A stretch of 64,000 nucleotides of DNA from Malania oleifera (taxonomy: Eukaryota; Streptophyta; Magnoliopsida; Santalales; Ximeniaceae), in NCBI RefSeq assembly GCF_029873635.1, contig NC_080419.1:65452323-65516322 (forward strand). The letters are read 5' to 3'. Position 1 is the first letter of the stretch. Each line of letters begins with the position of its first letter. Shown in pieces: positions 24,784 through 36,178 of the stretch. The notes beneath the pieces were generated by a model, which saw only the letters and a list, made by a program, of their open reading frames with translations, did no database searches and was not told the DNA's origin. The translations under genes were made by a program, and so were the position numbers.

Positions 24784-25062
24784 AAATGCTATGAACCCCT
24801 AACCTCCATCCAGGAGTAATCTATTCGCTTGCACGGTGGACACCAGCTGTGTTGGAGCACGTACCCGTGAACCAACGAATCTGAATTCCTGCTCTCCAGG
24901 AGGTCTAAAAATTACTTCTTTCTAGAAACAATCGATGCTGGCATGATTGACAACCAGCCAGTCCATACCCAGTATTATATCGAACCCACACATATCAAAC
25001 ACAATAAGATCTTCTGGTAGTACATTTCCCTGAATTTTTATCGGATAGCCTCTAATTACCCT

Positions 25063-26314
25063 CTAACATGTGATCACTGATCCTGATGGTGTAGCTACTA
25101 GAAGTGCTATATCTAATGACTGGATCTCACTCTCAGATAATTTAACATAAGATGTAGAAATGAAAGAATGAGTAGCACCCGAGTCAAAAAGAATAATAAC
25201 TAGATATGATGAAATAGTAAATGTACCTGTCACCACATTCGTAGCAGCCTCTGCATCTCCTAGCGTCAAAGCGTATACTCGCGCTAGGGCCACATTCCTC
25301 TGTTGGCCACCACAAGGCGCCTGGTATCCTCCTCGAGCTACCTGATGTCCTCCCTGATAGGGCCTGGGAGCTGGGACCTGGTTCTACTGACTTGGGCACT
25401 CATACATCACGTGACCGAGTCTCCCACAATGATAACACACACCCTTGCCTACCTGGCACTCCCCCAAATGATGTCTCCCATATGTCTGACACACCGGGTA
25501 TGTTGGTACACCCTGGTTCCCATGAGGTCCTGCCATCTACCTATGGTCTCCTCTATTGCGACCTCCTCTCCATGGACCCCTACTGGAGCAAATCTGAAAA
25601 CCTTGAGGCCCAGGCCTCTTCCTCTGACTCTGAGTTGTTACACCCCTCTGAATGCCACTCTCAATAATCGCATCTCTGTCTACAACCTCTGTGAATGTCT
25701 GAGCCCTGAAACCAATCACCTGCTCCAAAAAAATTTTGCCTTAGTCCCTCTTCAAACTTCCTTACCTTTTTCTCTTCATCAGGTGCTAAATGTGAAGCAA
25801 AACGCGACAATTTGACAAACCGAGCCGTGTACAGAGATGCAATCATCTTCCCCTGTACCAAATGCAGAAAATCTACTTCTTTCGCACTTGAATGATCATA
25901 AGGAAATATCGCTTGAAGAACAGCTCCTTGAATCAGTCCCATGTCACTGGAACTAGAACCGGCATTTGCTCTTCTATCAATCACACTGCTCTCCACCAGC
26001 GCTTCACTTCCCCTATCAACTTAAATATGGCAAATGCTACCTTTTGCTCATCCGTACATGGAAGCACTTCCAACGTCTCCTCAATATCCTGGACCCAATT
26101 CTCAGCTATAATCGGGTCATCACCTCCAGCAAAGGATGGGGGCTTCATACGCGTAAATTGCTCAATCGAACAGCCATGCTCCCTAGAGATTCTGGCCATC
26201 TCAGCCATCACCTGCTGAGTGACACTGCACAGTATAGCATCTGTATCTCCTCCACCTATGCTGGAAGGTCCTGGCCTGTCCTCCTTAGCATTCGTGCGGC
26301 TGCTTCCCGGGTCC
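25063..26314 (-). pseudogene. gag and protease region of N
   Basis: The gag remnant starts around 26314 on the minus strand ([15 protein letters not shown]) and has the gypsy retrotransposon gag block ([27 protein letters not shown]). The retropepsin remnant is at about 25063-25293, with the active-site context FDSGATHSFIS. Between 24784 and 25062 lies the linker to reverse transcriptase (no separate gene). Plus-strand frames overlying this region are antisense shadows. Confidence 0.85.
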
Positions 26315-26604
26315 ATCCTAAAAACAAGAAACACACTTAAGTACTTTATCTCCTATACAGACCTATCATGTACCAACTCAAAATTAATTACCTTCTCTAC
26401 CTTAACTTAATATCCAGTTCTGTCACCTAGACACACGACCCGAAAATAGTTTACTATGGTTTTCCTAAAATCATCACCCCAGGAAAAGCACAGAAACCAC
26501 TATGAAAATCCTGTACCCAGACATAGAACAAACCCCAAATCCTTTTCCTATACTCTGGTATTGCTTCTACTACACTCTAAAGTCTACAAAACCTAGCAAC
26601 CTAG

Positions 26605-26616
26605 GCTCTGATACCA
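26605..26616 (-). other. primer-binding site of N
   Basis: Plus strand GCTCTGATACCA is TGGTATCAGAGC on the minus strand, an exact initiator-Met tRNA complement, three bases from the 5' LTR terminus at 26620. The stretch 26315-26604 is untranslated leader with no gene. Confidence 0.95.
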
Positions 26617-26619
26617 AAA

Positions 26620-28454
26620 TGTAACAACCTGCTTAATTTTCATTTTTTTTTATACTATGACATTTAACATGCTCTGATACCATACTAGGGTAAACCCAAC
26701 CATAAACCTAAGCAGCAAGAAACAGAAATCAAGTGAACATAACCATATGTAAATATTTACAATACCATACAATACCAATACCAGAGTACTAACTTGTTTC
26801 CCAAAATATACACATATATCTATTTCCCAAAAATACCCTCAACTATGTTAGGATATATAAAAACACTCCCAAAATATACTCACTCTCTACTAATAGGGCA
26901 GTACCGTGGCCCCTCTATCTGCTCGCCTGGTCTGCTCGCCTACCTGGATCACTTGAAAAATGATTCAACACTGGGATGAGCCAACGCTCAGTAAGACGAA
27001 ATATGCTATTACTAGTGTGTGGCAAATGAGCTACAGTATTATGAAAATCTATTTTCATATAATCATGTATAACTAAATATGTAAATATAGTACAAGTGAT
27101 AAAATACACCACCCTTTCCATGTTGCTTAACATAATAGTATTATTGGTTACTATTCAAAATACTTCTATAGTACATAAGTATGTTCCATGTTTCTGTAAA
27201 TCTGTAAATACGTAATAGTAACTGAAAACTTTCCCTGTGGATAACTGTGTGGCAGGCCAATCAGGAATAAATCACTATACTCCATCGGTCTAATCTACCC
27301 ACCTTAACCCATATCTGATGGGGAGCCTGTCCACGTCAAGGGCCTAGGTGATCGACCTACTACCACGTATTATCTAAATAGATGGTTGCACTTATAACAT
27401 AACATAATATTTGTAATAACCATGATTCTGAAATTATTGTAATAACCATGATACTGCATAAACTGTAACTGTAATTCATACATCATAATACTAAGAACTG
27501 TATAATCATAATATTGAATTGCATAATCATAGTACTGAAATTCATATAATCATGGTACTAGAATTCATAAAATCATGGTACTGAAATTCATAAAATCATG
27601 ATACTGAAATTCATAAAACATTTACTCGTACTATATTTATATTCTCAAGCCACACCATACTTTAATACATACTTTTTATAATTTAATAAACTGTATACTA
27701 TTTTAAAATTACCTAACATAGCATATTTCCCTTACTTGACTACTGAAAAGTCCCTATGGTTTACTAGCACAACACCCGCAGGGCCTCCTACATAACACCT
27801 TGAAAACAACATTTTCCAGAACAGAATATCAGTATTTCTTTGCCTACATCATTTCCTATAACTGTCAGAAGGCCAAAAAATGGACTAAAAGGCCTTATCC
27901 TGAATTTGGGATGAAATCCAACTTTATTTCCCCAACGATCCGCTCCGACAGACTTGAAGAGAACTTTTCCGAGAGCATCGTGGTAGCCTCAAATCTTCGA
28001 TCCAGTGACTGGCAGGACCAAAATCAAAGAGAAAAGGGAGAGAATCCGTAGGAAAGAGAGAAAGAGAAGAAAAACGGCGCTGAAATTATGTGAAAAATGG
28101 GTTTTAGCACTATTTATGCTGCAAGATTCGTCAATGAGCCACGTCACCTCATCAATGAGTCCTTCACTAAATTCGTCGACGAACCTTACCCTTAGTCGAT
28201 GAAATTCAGAGTAGCCCAAATCCTGTGCTCAGTATTTTCTCGTCGACGAAATCTTGCCTTCGTCGACGAATTTCCTTATGCACTCATCGACGAACCCCTA
28301 TATTTGTCGACGAGTCCTGGCTATTCCTTGAAATTATTATTATTATTATCCCCAAAATGCAATGTCGTCGACGAAGTCTACAGCCTCCTTCTATTCATAT
28401 TTCCAAATTTCTCCCTTTTATTATTTAAATGCTATTATTCTTCGGGTTACTACA
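26620..28454 (-). repeat. 5' LTR of N
   Basis: Plus-strand ends TGTAACAACCTGC and GGGTTACTACA. Aligns with 19562-21561 throughout but is shorter (1835 against 2000 bp). It contains the palindrome array (28120-28380) upstream, in reading direction, of a CATAAATAG TATA-like box at 28110-28118. Confidence 0.92.
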
Positions 28455-28459
28455 TCGTA
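28455..28459. repeat. right target-site duplication of N
   Basis: TCGTA, partner of TGGAA at 19557-19561. accD sequence resumes without loss after it. Confidence 0.8.
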
Positions 28460-28972
28460 CCTATGGATCCCATTGAATTTCATTCAGAGGAGGAACTTTA
28501 TAAAGATCTTATCGATTCTTATCAGAGAACGACATGATTAACGGAGGCTGTTCAAACAGGCATAGGTAAACTAAACGGTATTCCCGTAGCAATTGGAGTT
28601 ATGGATTTTCAGTTTATGGGGGGTAGTATGGGATCCGTAGTAGGGGAGAAAATCACCCGTTTGATCGAATATGCTACCGATAAATTTTTACCCCTTATTA
28701 TAGTGTGTGCTTCCGGGGGGGCACGTATGCAAGAAGGAAGTTTGAGCTTGATGCAAATGGCTAAAACCGCTTATGTTTGAGCATTTGCAGGTAAAAGAGT
28801 AATTGAATAAATATTGAATACAAAAGTACCCAAAGGTTCACAAGTGTCTGAATATTTATTCCATAAGGGCTTATTCGATCCAATCGTACCACGTAATCCT
28901 TTAAAAGGCGTTCTGAGTGAGTTATTTCAGTTCCACGCTTTCTTTCCTTTGAATCAAAATTCAATCAAGTAG
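28455..28972 (+). pseudogene. accD: accD pseudogene, 3' part
   Basis: Continues accD from the N insertion: MDPIEFHSEEELYKDLIDSY, then [60 protein letters not shown] and the C-terminus [10 protein letters not shown]-stop. The carboxyltransferase core is recognisable, but a block of about 45 residues between the QMAK segment and the AFAGKRVIEQ segment is missing, and there are in-frame stops. This stretch normally holds much of the substrate-binding fold, so the gene would be dead even without element N. Confidence 0.95.
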
Positions 28973-29333
28973 AGTATTAAGTTCAATTATTTTATTTGTA
29001 GAAAGCAAGTAGTTAGTTTATCGGAATCAAAGTAAAAATCAGAAGAATGAAATTTTCTTTGCTGACATAAGATCTAATTGTGCAAAGATGAATAATTTTA
29101 TTTATTCCATTCTACATTCTTTTCGTATTCTTTTCACTTGTTATTTCTTAAATTAACTCACTTAGATACTTAAGATCTATTTACTATAATTATAGAATAT
29201 ACGAATTCTATTTTTTAGTTAGAAAATATCCTTCCACTTATCTACTTGTAAAATAAATAATCAATTTATAGGAATACAATAAATAACAATACAACAATAA
29301 CAAATACAAATATACAATTGAGGTATCCATTCT
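28973..29333. other. plastid accD-psaI spacer
   Basis: AT-rich spacer in plastid order, with no open frame or recognised motif. Confidence 0.75.
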
Positions 29334-29444
29334 ATGACAACTATAGACTTACCCTCTATTTTTGTGCCTTTAGTTGGCTTAGTATTTTCAACAATTGCAA
29401 TGGCTTCTTTATTTCTTCATGTATAAAAAAACAAGATTGTTTAG
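29334..29444 (+). pseudogene. psaI: psaI pseudogene (photosystem I subunit VIII)
   Basis: A 111-bp match to psaI, too short to stand out as a frame: ATGACAACTATAGACTTACC, then [20 protein letters not shown], one hydrophobic membrane span. An in-frame stop interrupts the C-terminal LHV-x-KNKIV, the final TAG being at 29442-29444. In plastids it is a small membrane subunit of photosystem I near PsaL. Position between accD and ycf4 is the plastid order. Confidence 0.93.
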
Positions 29445-29869
29445 ACTGATAGGACCAAATCTTATTCATTTTTTTAGTAAAGACTTAGAATTGGATTCTC
29501 AAATTCGAACAAAATGAATATAGAAATATAGATAGGGGAATGGGGTATAACATGTGGCTTCCTCCAAACATAAATGAAAGAACTCTTATGCATGCGGAAA
29601 CGCGATATAGGTACGTGAATTATAGCTATTTTCATCAGGATCATCAGATGTATGAAATGGAAAGTCAATGTATCTAGATATATGTAGATATCTATAGTAG
29701 GATCATATGAGGGGGATGTTATTTATTCAATTACTTGTAAAGGTTCACATCAGAATAGTGCTAGTTGATGAGCGTTGCTTTGGAAATAAAAAAGAGAAAG
29801 TCAAATTCATTTAGGTTCTTCTTTCAATTCCAATAAACTCAATTCCAATAAAATGCAACTAGATCTAGT
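29445..29869. other. plastid psaI-ycf4 spacer
   Basis: AT-rich spacer in plastid order. The minus-strand frame at 29474-29668 looks incidental. Confidence 0.7.
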
Positions 29870-30425
29870 ATGAATTAGCAATTAGAACATATATGGATAG
29901 AACTTATAAGAGGTTCTCAAAAAATAAGTAATTTTTTCTAGGCTTTTATCCTTTTTTTAGGTTCCTTAGGATTTTTATTGGTTGGAACTACCAGTTATCT
30001 GGGTGGGAATTTGATATTTTATTTCCATATCAACAAATAATTTTTTTTCCACAAGGGATCGTGATGTCTTTCTATGGGATTGTGAGTCTCTTTATTAGCT
30101 CCTATTTGTGGTGCACAATTTCGTGGAATATAGGTAGTGGTTATGATTGATTCGATAGAAAAGAAGGAATAGTGTCTATTTTTCATTGGGGATTTCCTGG
30201 AAAAAATCATCATACTTTCCTTTGATTCCTTATTAAAGATATTCAGTCCATCAGAATAGAAGTTAAAGGGGGTATTTATACTCGTCATGTCCTTTATATG
30301 GACATCAGAAGCCAAGGGGCCATTATTCCCTTGACTCGTACTGATGAGAATTTGACTCCACGAGAAATTGAACGAAAAGCTACCGAATTGGCCTATTTCT
30401 TGTGTGTACCAAATGAACTGAAGAA
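29870..30425 (+). pseudogene. ycf4: ycf4 (pafII) pseudogene
   Basis: Near full length (about 556 bp against about 555 bp). The start ATGAATTAGCAATTAGAACA matches ycf4 with an early in-frame stop. Recognisable pieces are [17 protein letters not shown] (first membrane span), [40 protein letters not shown] and [20 protein letters not shown]. Several stops and a frame change in the first third. The plastid protein helps assemble photosystem I. Shortly after the end (about 30440) the sequence switches to psaA on the other strand. Confidence 0.93.
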
Positions 30426-30442
30426 TGTGAATGCTTTCTAAA

Positions 30443-31466
30443 CAGGAGGGATAAGGGGGCATGGAATACATATGGTGAGCTACAACAATGGTTAAAGAGC
30501 CTACCATAGTTAGGTTAAGAGATAATTGAACATGCTATGACGTTATTAGGAATATAGGCCTTTATGACCCTGACCTGTGAATGGACCTTTATGAGCCTCT
30601 AAAATATCTTTTAGGTCATCACCAATGCCCCAGTTGGTCCTATACATGTGATTCGCTATCAAGAAAAGAATTGCAATAGCTAAATGATGGTGTGTAATAT
30701 CAGTCGGCTATAGACTGCCGATTACTGGATCTAATCCTCCATGAAAAGTAAGAAAATTTTCTTATTTTGACCAATTCAAGGTAAAGAATGGGGTTGCTCC
30801 CTTGAAAAAACTAGGAAAAAGTTGAGCCAAAAGATCCCGATTTAAAATAAATTCATGAGGAAGTGGTATCTCTGTAGGATCTACTCCAGAGTTTAGAAAT
30901 TGGTTAATTGGCAAAGATACATGTACTTGATGTCCCTCCCACGAAAGAGACCCAAGTCCTAGTAGCCCCGCTAAATGGTGATTCAATATGGATTCTACAT
31001 CTTGGAACCATGCCAATTTTGGAGCGGCTTTGTGATAGTGGAACCAACTAGCAAAAAACATTAATGCCCTAATGATCAATGCACCAATTGTGGTACAATA
31101 GAGTTGTAATTCACTAGTTACTCTGGATGCACGCCAAATCTGAAAAAAGAACGAGAGGTTATTTGTGTTCCTCAAAAACCCCCGTCCACATTGCCATTCA
31201 ATATTTCATGGCCCACTATTAGCCAAACCACCTGGGCACTAGGCCCAATGTGAGTAGGATCGCTTAGCCATGCTTCATAATTGGAAAAACGAGCACCATG
31301 GAAATACATGCCACTTAGCCAAAGAAAGATGATGGAGAGTTGACCGAAATGGGCACTAAATACTTTTCAATAGATCTCCTCCAAATCACTGGTGTGAAAA
31401 TTGAAATTGTGAGCATCAGCATGTAAGTTCCAGATCCAAGCGGTAGTATCGAGGTCCTTTGTTAGC
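30443..31466 (-). pseudogene. psaA: psaA internal fragment (photosystem I P700 apoprotein A1)
   Basis: Minus-strand match to the middle of psaA. In reading order it runs from near AKGPDTTTWIW (31466) through [99 protein letters not shown] and [17 protein letters not shown] at about 30443-30500. Both gene ends are missing. The open piece at 30762-31175 has no stops; the remainder has frame changes. Both ends are NUPT junctions: ycf4 on the left and a copia-type LTR on the right. Confidence 0.95.
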
Positions 31467-33264
31467 TTTACTGTGATCCCAAGAGGGGGGGGGGGGGGTG
31501 AATTGGTATTTTAAAATTTTAAGCTCTAGGTCAATCACCTAATACCAGTATATTCACAACCCTATGGTCAATCTAGTGCAAGTAATGTAAATGTATACTA
31601 GAAAGTAGATAAAGCAATTTAATCAAACATACATGCACCAAAAAGCAGTAAAGTAAGGGTGACACACATAAATGTTATTGAGATTCGGCCAATTGCCTAC
31701 ATCCCCGCCTTGGCTAACAAGCACGAGGATTACCACTATAACTTGCTCACTTAAACGGGTGGAGCTGCACCTATACAAAACAGGTCAAATTAGCACAGGG
31801 TTGATCTCAACCTTTACAACTAGCTCAATTATCACAGGGCTGACCTCAACCTACACAATCCTTATTGGGCTGGATTACCGCCCCCTCAAGCCATGCCTAG
31901 AATGCTCAAAATTACAATCAAATGGTACAATCAGAATGCTTTCATGTAAAGCGGATATGTACCCAAATAAGCTCAATCAAATACACCACAATATGATTCA
32001 ATATGTAAGCTCAATGCGATCTTATATTTTAACTCAAGTATGTTTACTATCAGTGTAATGAGTGCGTGAGAGTAACAACAAACGATTTTTGTATCTCAAG
32101 ATATTCAAGCAATCGTGTTCACACAAAGATGTCAATCACACTTCATATATTTCAAACAACAAGTTGTTTCAATATAAGTATATGAAGTTTTGTATAAGTT
32201 TGGTTTGCAAAAAGGTTTTAATCTTTGTATCCAATAAAAGATATAACTCAATGAATGTTTGTCACAAATATTTTTATCACACAAACAAATATCTATTCAA
32301 AGATTTATCAAAACAAAGCACACTAGATATTTGAAAGTATTTTGAAAATATTTTGCAACCAAAAATAAATACAATTTTCTTAAGATGTTGCAATGAAAGT
32401 GCAATTCTCAGAAGATCAAATAAAGTCTTCTTAGGATGAACTTATTAGCAAAGTTCCCTAAGAATCATTTTTGGTTTGGCTCTCAAGAAAATCATGTCAA
32501 TCAAACAAACCAAGGAGAGCAAACCTTTCCAACAAAAACACTTAATCGACTTACAGTGTGTTTAGACAATAGTAGTAGGTAAATATGAGTGGATGAATAT
32601 TCAAAGCCGCAAGGTAAAAACTCTGGGGAAATATTCTTAATCATATATTTTCAATCTGTGTGTAATTTCTCTAAATAACAGGTATATATAGGGATACCAT
32701 AAATGATGCTCGATGTGGATACGATCAACATTATTAGAAAAGAATAATATCGTTTATAGTAATTAATATAGTTAAATATGGAAACTTTTCAAAATAACCC
32801 GAGAGCACCGATCGAAGAGAAACATTTTTGGTCGACCCAAGTTCAGATGGTTCGATTGACCAGGCTAAAAATGAACTTCAGAGTCGATCAACCAAATCTG
32901 TATGTCTGAGGCGATATTTCCAAATTATCGAGATTCGGTCAACCAGGGTAATAGTGAACTAAGGTCTTGGTCAACCGAAAAGAGGCAATTTTTCTATTCT
33001 TCGAGGTTCGGTCGACCAGAACTAGAATGAACTAGACTGGTCGGTCGACCAGACCGTTGGATCCCACACGTGGGGATTCGGTTGACCAGGTTGGTGTAGT
33101 ATAAAAATCTCTCGGTCGACCAAGAGGTCAAATTATTGATTCCCAGGTGGTTCGGTCGACCGGGGTTAAATAAGCTGCAGAGGCTCGGTCGACTGGACAG
33201 TGGTCAACTTGTTGACCCAGACCGATTTCAGTCGATCAAGAGAAAATGACCTACGTAGGTTGGT
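31467..33264 (-). repeat. copia-type LTR fragment Cc, minus orientation
   Basis: On the minus strand it ends with a long C run followed by CTCTTGGGATCACAG, the same kind of 3' end as the A and B LTRs (CCCCTCTTGGGATTACACC), so it is most likely a third Sirevirus-like LTR of a different family. A palindrome array (32805-33235) and a TATA box (32683-32690) lie in the expected order on the minus strand. The plus-strand frames at 31672-32334 have no recognisable product. The left end abuts psaA and the right end abuts a gypsy reverse-transcriptase remnant. Confidence 0.7.
32683..33240 (-). promoter_or_regulatory. GGTCGACC palindrome array and TATA box in LTR Cc
   Basis: About fourteen copies of a GGTCGACC-cored palindrome in some 430 bp, for example TTCGGTCGACCAGAA, GGTCGGTCGACCAGACC, CTCGGTCGACCAAGAGG, TTCGGTCAACCAGGG and TTCGGTTGACCAGG. 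Reading on the minus strand, the array is followed by CCCTATATATACC (TATA, 32681-32693). Several copies have the central CpG changed to TG or CA. Role in transcription is inferred from position. Confidence 0.75.
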
Positions 33265-36165
33265 CAATCAAAAACAAATATCCTCTTCTCAGAATTGACG
33301 TTTTATTTGATCTACTCCAGGGGACCCAAGTTTATTCTAAGATTGACTTTCGGTTAGGATACCACCAGGTGAAAGTTAGAGTAGAGGACATTTCAAATAT
33401 AGCATTCCGAACCAGGTACGAGCACTACAAGTTTCTCGTAATGCCGTTTGGATTGACTAATGCACCAACAGTGTTTATGGATCTAATGAATTGGGTGTTC
33501 CATTAGTACCTAGACCAGTTTGTTGTGATATTTATTGATGATATACTGGTCTACTCAAAGAGTTTTGAGGAGCATGAGGATCATTTGAGGCTGGTCTTAC
33601 AAGTGTTAAGGGAGAAAAAGTTATACGCTAAATTCTAGAAATGTGAATTCTGGTTGAGATAGGTCATTTTCCTTGGGCATGTGAACTCTGAGGATGGCAT
33701 ATTAGTATATCCAAGCAAAATAGAAGCAGTGATGAATTGGGTGAGACTGGGAAATACTTAGGAGGTTATAAGCTTTCTAGGTCTAGCAAGGTACAACCGA
33801 TGCTTTGTAGATGGTTTTTCGAGATTATTGGGTCCACTGACACGACTCACGAGGAAAAATGTGAGGTTTGAATGGACCAATGATTGTGAGCAGAGCTTCC
33901 AGGAATTGAAGTGACAACTGGTCATTGCACCTGTGTTATCTATTCCATCAAGAGAGGATGGGTTTGTGATATACAGTGATATGTCCCAAAAGGGACTCAG
34001 GTGCATGTATATGCAGCATGTGAAAGTTATTGCCTACGCTTCTCGGTAGCTTAAAGAGTATGAAAAGAACTACCCAGTACATGATTTAGAACTAGCTGCA
34101 GTGGTGTATGCCTTAAAGATTTGGAGGCATTATCTTTATGGTGGGAAATGCGAGATCTTCATTGATCATAAAATTTTAAAGTATTTCTTCACTCAGAAAC
34201 AATTGAATATGAGGCAAAGAAGATGGTTAGAGTTCATTAAGGATTATGGTTGAACCATTAGCTACCACCCAAGGAAATGTGGTGGCTGATGCACTGAGCC
34301 GAAAGCAGCAAAAGCAGCGATGTCAGCAGTGGAGATTCAACATCCTATTCATATGGATTTGGAGAGGCTAGGCATGGAGCTGATAGAGGGTGATCACTAG
34401 GAATTCATTGCCAACCTAGTGTTACAACCTACTTTGCAAGAGAAGATTAAAGCTGCTCAGAGAAATTATGCAGAATTGATAGATTTGATGGATAAACTGT
34501 AAGACGGATAAGGAGAGGAGTTTACTATTTCAGATGATGGAGCACTAAGGTTCTGTACTAGACTGTGCATGCCTGTAGATGCTGAGATTAAGAGGGCTGT
34601 CTTAGAGGAGGCACATAGATCCCTATACAAAATTCATCTTGGTGGTACTAAAATGTATCAGGATCTCTAGGAATCTTTCTGGTGGAGTGGCATGAAAAGA
34701 GAGATAGTGAAATTTGTGGAGTATTGTTTGACGTTCCAACAGGTAAAGGTTGAGCACCAAAGTTCGATAGGACAATTGCAACCACTCCACATCTCCTAGT
34801 GGAAGTGGGACCATATATCCATGGATTTCGTTACAAGATTACCATCAATGCTAGATGGTCAGAATGCCATTTGGGTGATTGTAGACCAGATGACGAAGAC
34901 GGCCCACTTTAGTCCTATTAAAGTTAGCTACACTATGAATAGAATGGCAGAAATATATATTCAGGAGATAGTTCGACCTTATGGAGTGCTAATATCTATA
35001 GTTTCAGACCGAGACCCAGGCTTCACATCATAGCTTTGGAGAAGTTTACAGGAGCCATTGGGGTCTCAGTTAACATTCAACACAACCTTCATCCTCAGAC
35101 TGATGGGCAGACAGAGAGGATGATTCAGATACTTGAGGATATGCTACGAGCGTGTGTATTGGATTTTGGGGGTTGTTAGACTCAATATATGTAGCTGGTT
35201 AAGTTCACGTATAATAGTAGCTATCAAGCCAGCATTGGGATGGTACATTACGAAGCATTGTATGGTAGGAGGTGTCGTTCTCCACTATACTGGGATGAAA
35301 TGAGTGAGAGGAGAGTTTTGGGACCAAAATTAGTGTAGCAGGCATACGATAAAGTCCAATTAACTAAAGATAGGATCAGCATAACTCAGAGTCAATAGAA
35401 AAGCCACGCAGATACTCGCAGCCGGAAGTTGGAGTTTGATGTGAGAGATATGGTGTTTATGAAAATAGCACCATTGAGAGGAGCTATGAGATTAGGGATG
35501 AAGGGTAAGTGGACCCCTAGGTTTATTAGCCCATTCGAGATGCTAGAGAGAGTGGGTTCAGTCGCCTATAGGTTAGCTTTACCACCAACTTTATCTATAA
35601 TATATGATGTATTTCATGTTTTCATATTGAGAAAATACATCCTAGATCCCTCCCATATGATAAGCTACGAGGTGATAAAACTCAGAGATACACTAGCATA
35701 TGAGGAGACGCCAGTGCAGATCTTAGATAGAAAAAAACAGGAGATGCATACTAAGAGAATTCCACTAGTAAAAGTCTTGTAGAGAAATCATGCAACGGAG
35801 GAGGCCCCATGGGAGTTAAAGGAGGAGATACGACAGAGATACTCACATCTGTTTAGTGGGGCCCGTATTAGACAGGAAAAACAATAGCAATTCAGGTAAA
35901 GTAAATTCAGTTTATGTAGATTGGTTTTATTTTATGCAGAGTAGGATGATGTATGTACAAGTTGTATATTAGGCTATAGGATAGGTAGTATTTTGGGCTT
36001 TGGGAAAATTTTCTTTTATGTATATACTTGTAATCTCCTAAAACTGTATATGTAACCATGGTATTCCTCCGCCATAAGTAAGGGTGATTAATAAAATAAG
36101 TAGTCAATTTTTCCTCTGATGATGGTGTATAGCACAGATAGTAAATTTCAAGGACGAAATTTTAT
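33265..36165 (+). pseudogene. pol region of D (RT, RNase H, integrase, chromodomain)
   Basis: Order of remnants: reverse transcriptase from [20 protein letters not shown] (33265) with the FIDDILVYS motif near 33531; RNase H around 33950-34300 ([27 protein letters not shown]); integrase zinc-binding part near 34610-34740 and core near 34821-35033 (MDFVTRLPSMLDGQNAIWVI); the tail at 35429-35782 (RFISPFEMLERVGSVAYRLA, VQILDRKKQEMHTKRIPLVK); then chromodomain-like RNHATEEAPWELKEE near 35786. Fossil with many breaks. Confidence 0.88.
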
Positions 36166-36178
36166 AAGGAGGGGAGAA

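Larger units (their letters stand above)
19562..28454 (-). mobile_element. Ty3/gypsy chromovirus N inserted in the accD of the NUPT
   Basis: Two-LTR element of about 8.9 kb read on the minus strand. LTRs lie at 26620-28454 (5') and 19562-21561 (3'); the primer-binding site is at 26605-26616 and the polypurine tract at about 21562-21577. Domain order on the minus strand is gag, protease, reverse transcriptase, RNase H, integrase, chromodomain tail, typical of chromoviruses, perhaps the Tekay/Del lineage. A 5-bp target duplication flanks it. All parts are present, but the coding region has many breaks and the element is dead. By eye the LTRs differ at roughly 5-6% over their first 200 bases, so it is moderately old, and younger than the NUPT. 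Confidence 0.95.

Noticed and set aside
24211-24802. Plus-strand open frames over the N reverse transcriptase
   Set aside because: Antisense shadows of the minus-strand pol region, with no known domain.
25303-26410. Several plus-strand frames over the gag and protease of N, up to 170 aa
   Set aside because: Antisense shadows of a moderately GC-rich gag region; composition is low-complexity and no domain is recognised.
31672-32334. Two plus-strand frames (128 and 90 aa) in LTR Cc as host genes
   Set aside because: They lie in the transcribed part of a minus-strand LTR, have no recognised domain, and show low-complexity composition.
32805-33235. CRISPR-like look: short near-identical repeats with unrelated spacers
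   Set aside because: Spacing is irregular, the repeats are degenerate 8-14-bp palindromes, and the array lies in a plant LTR upstream of a TATA box. No cas genes; not a CRISPR array.
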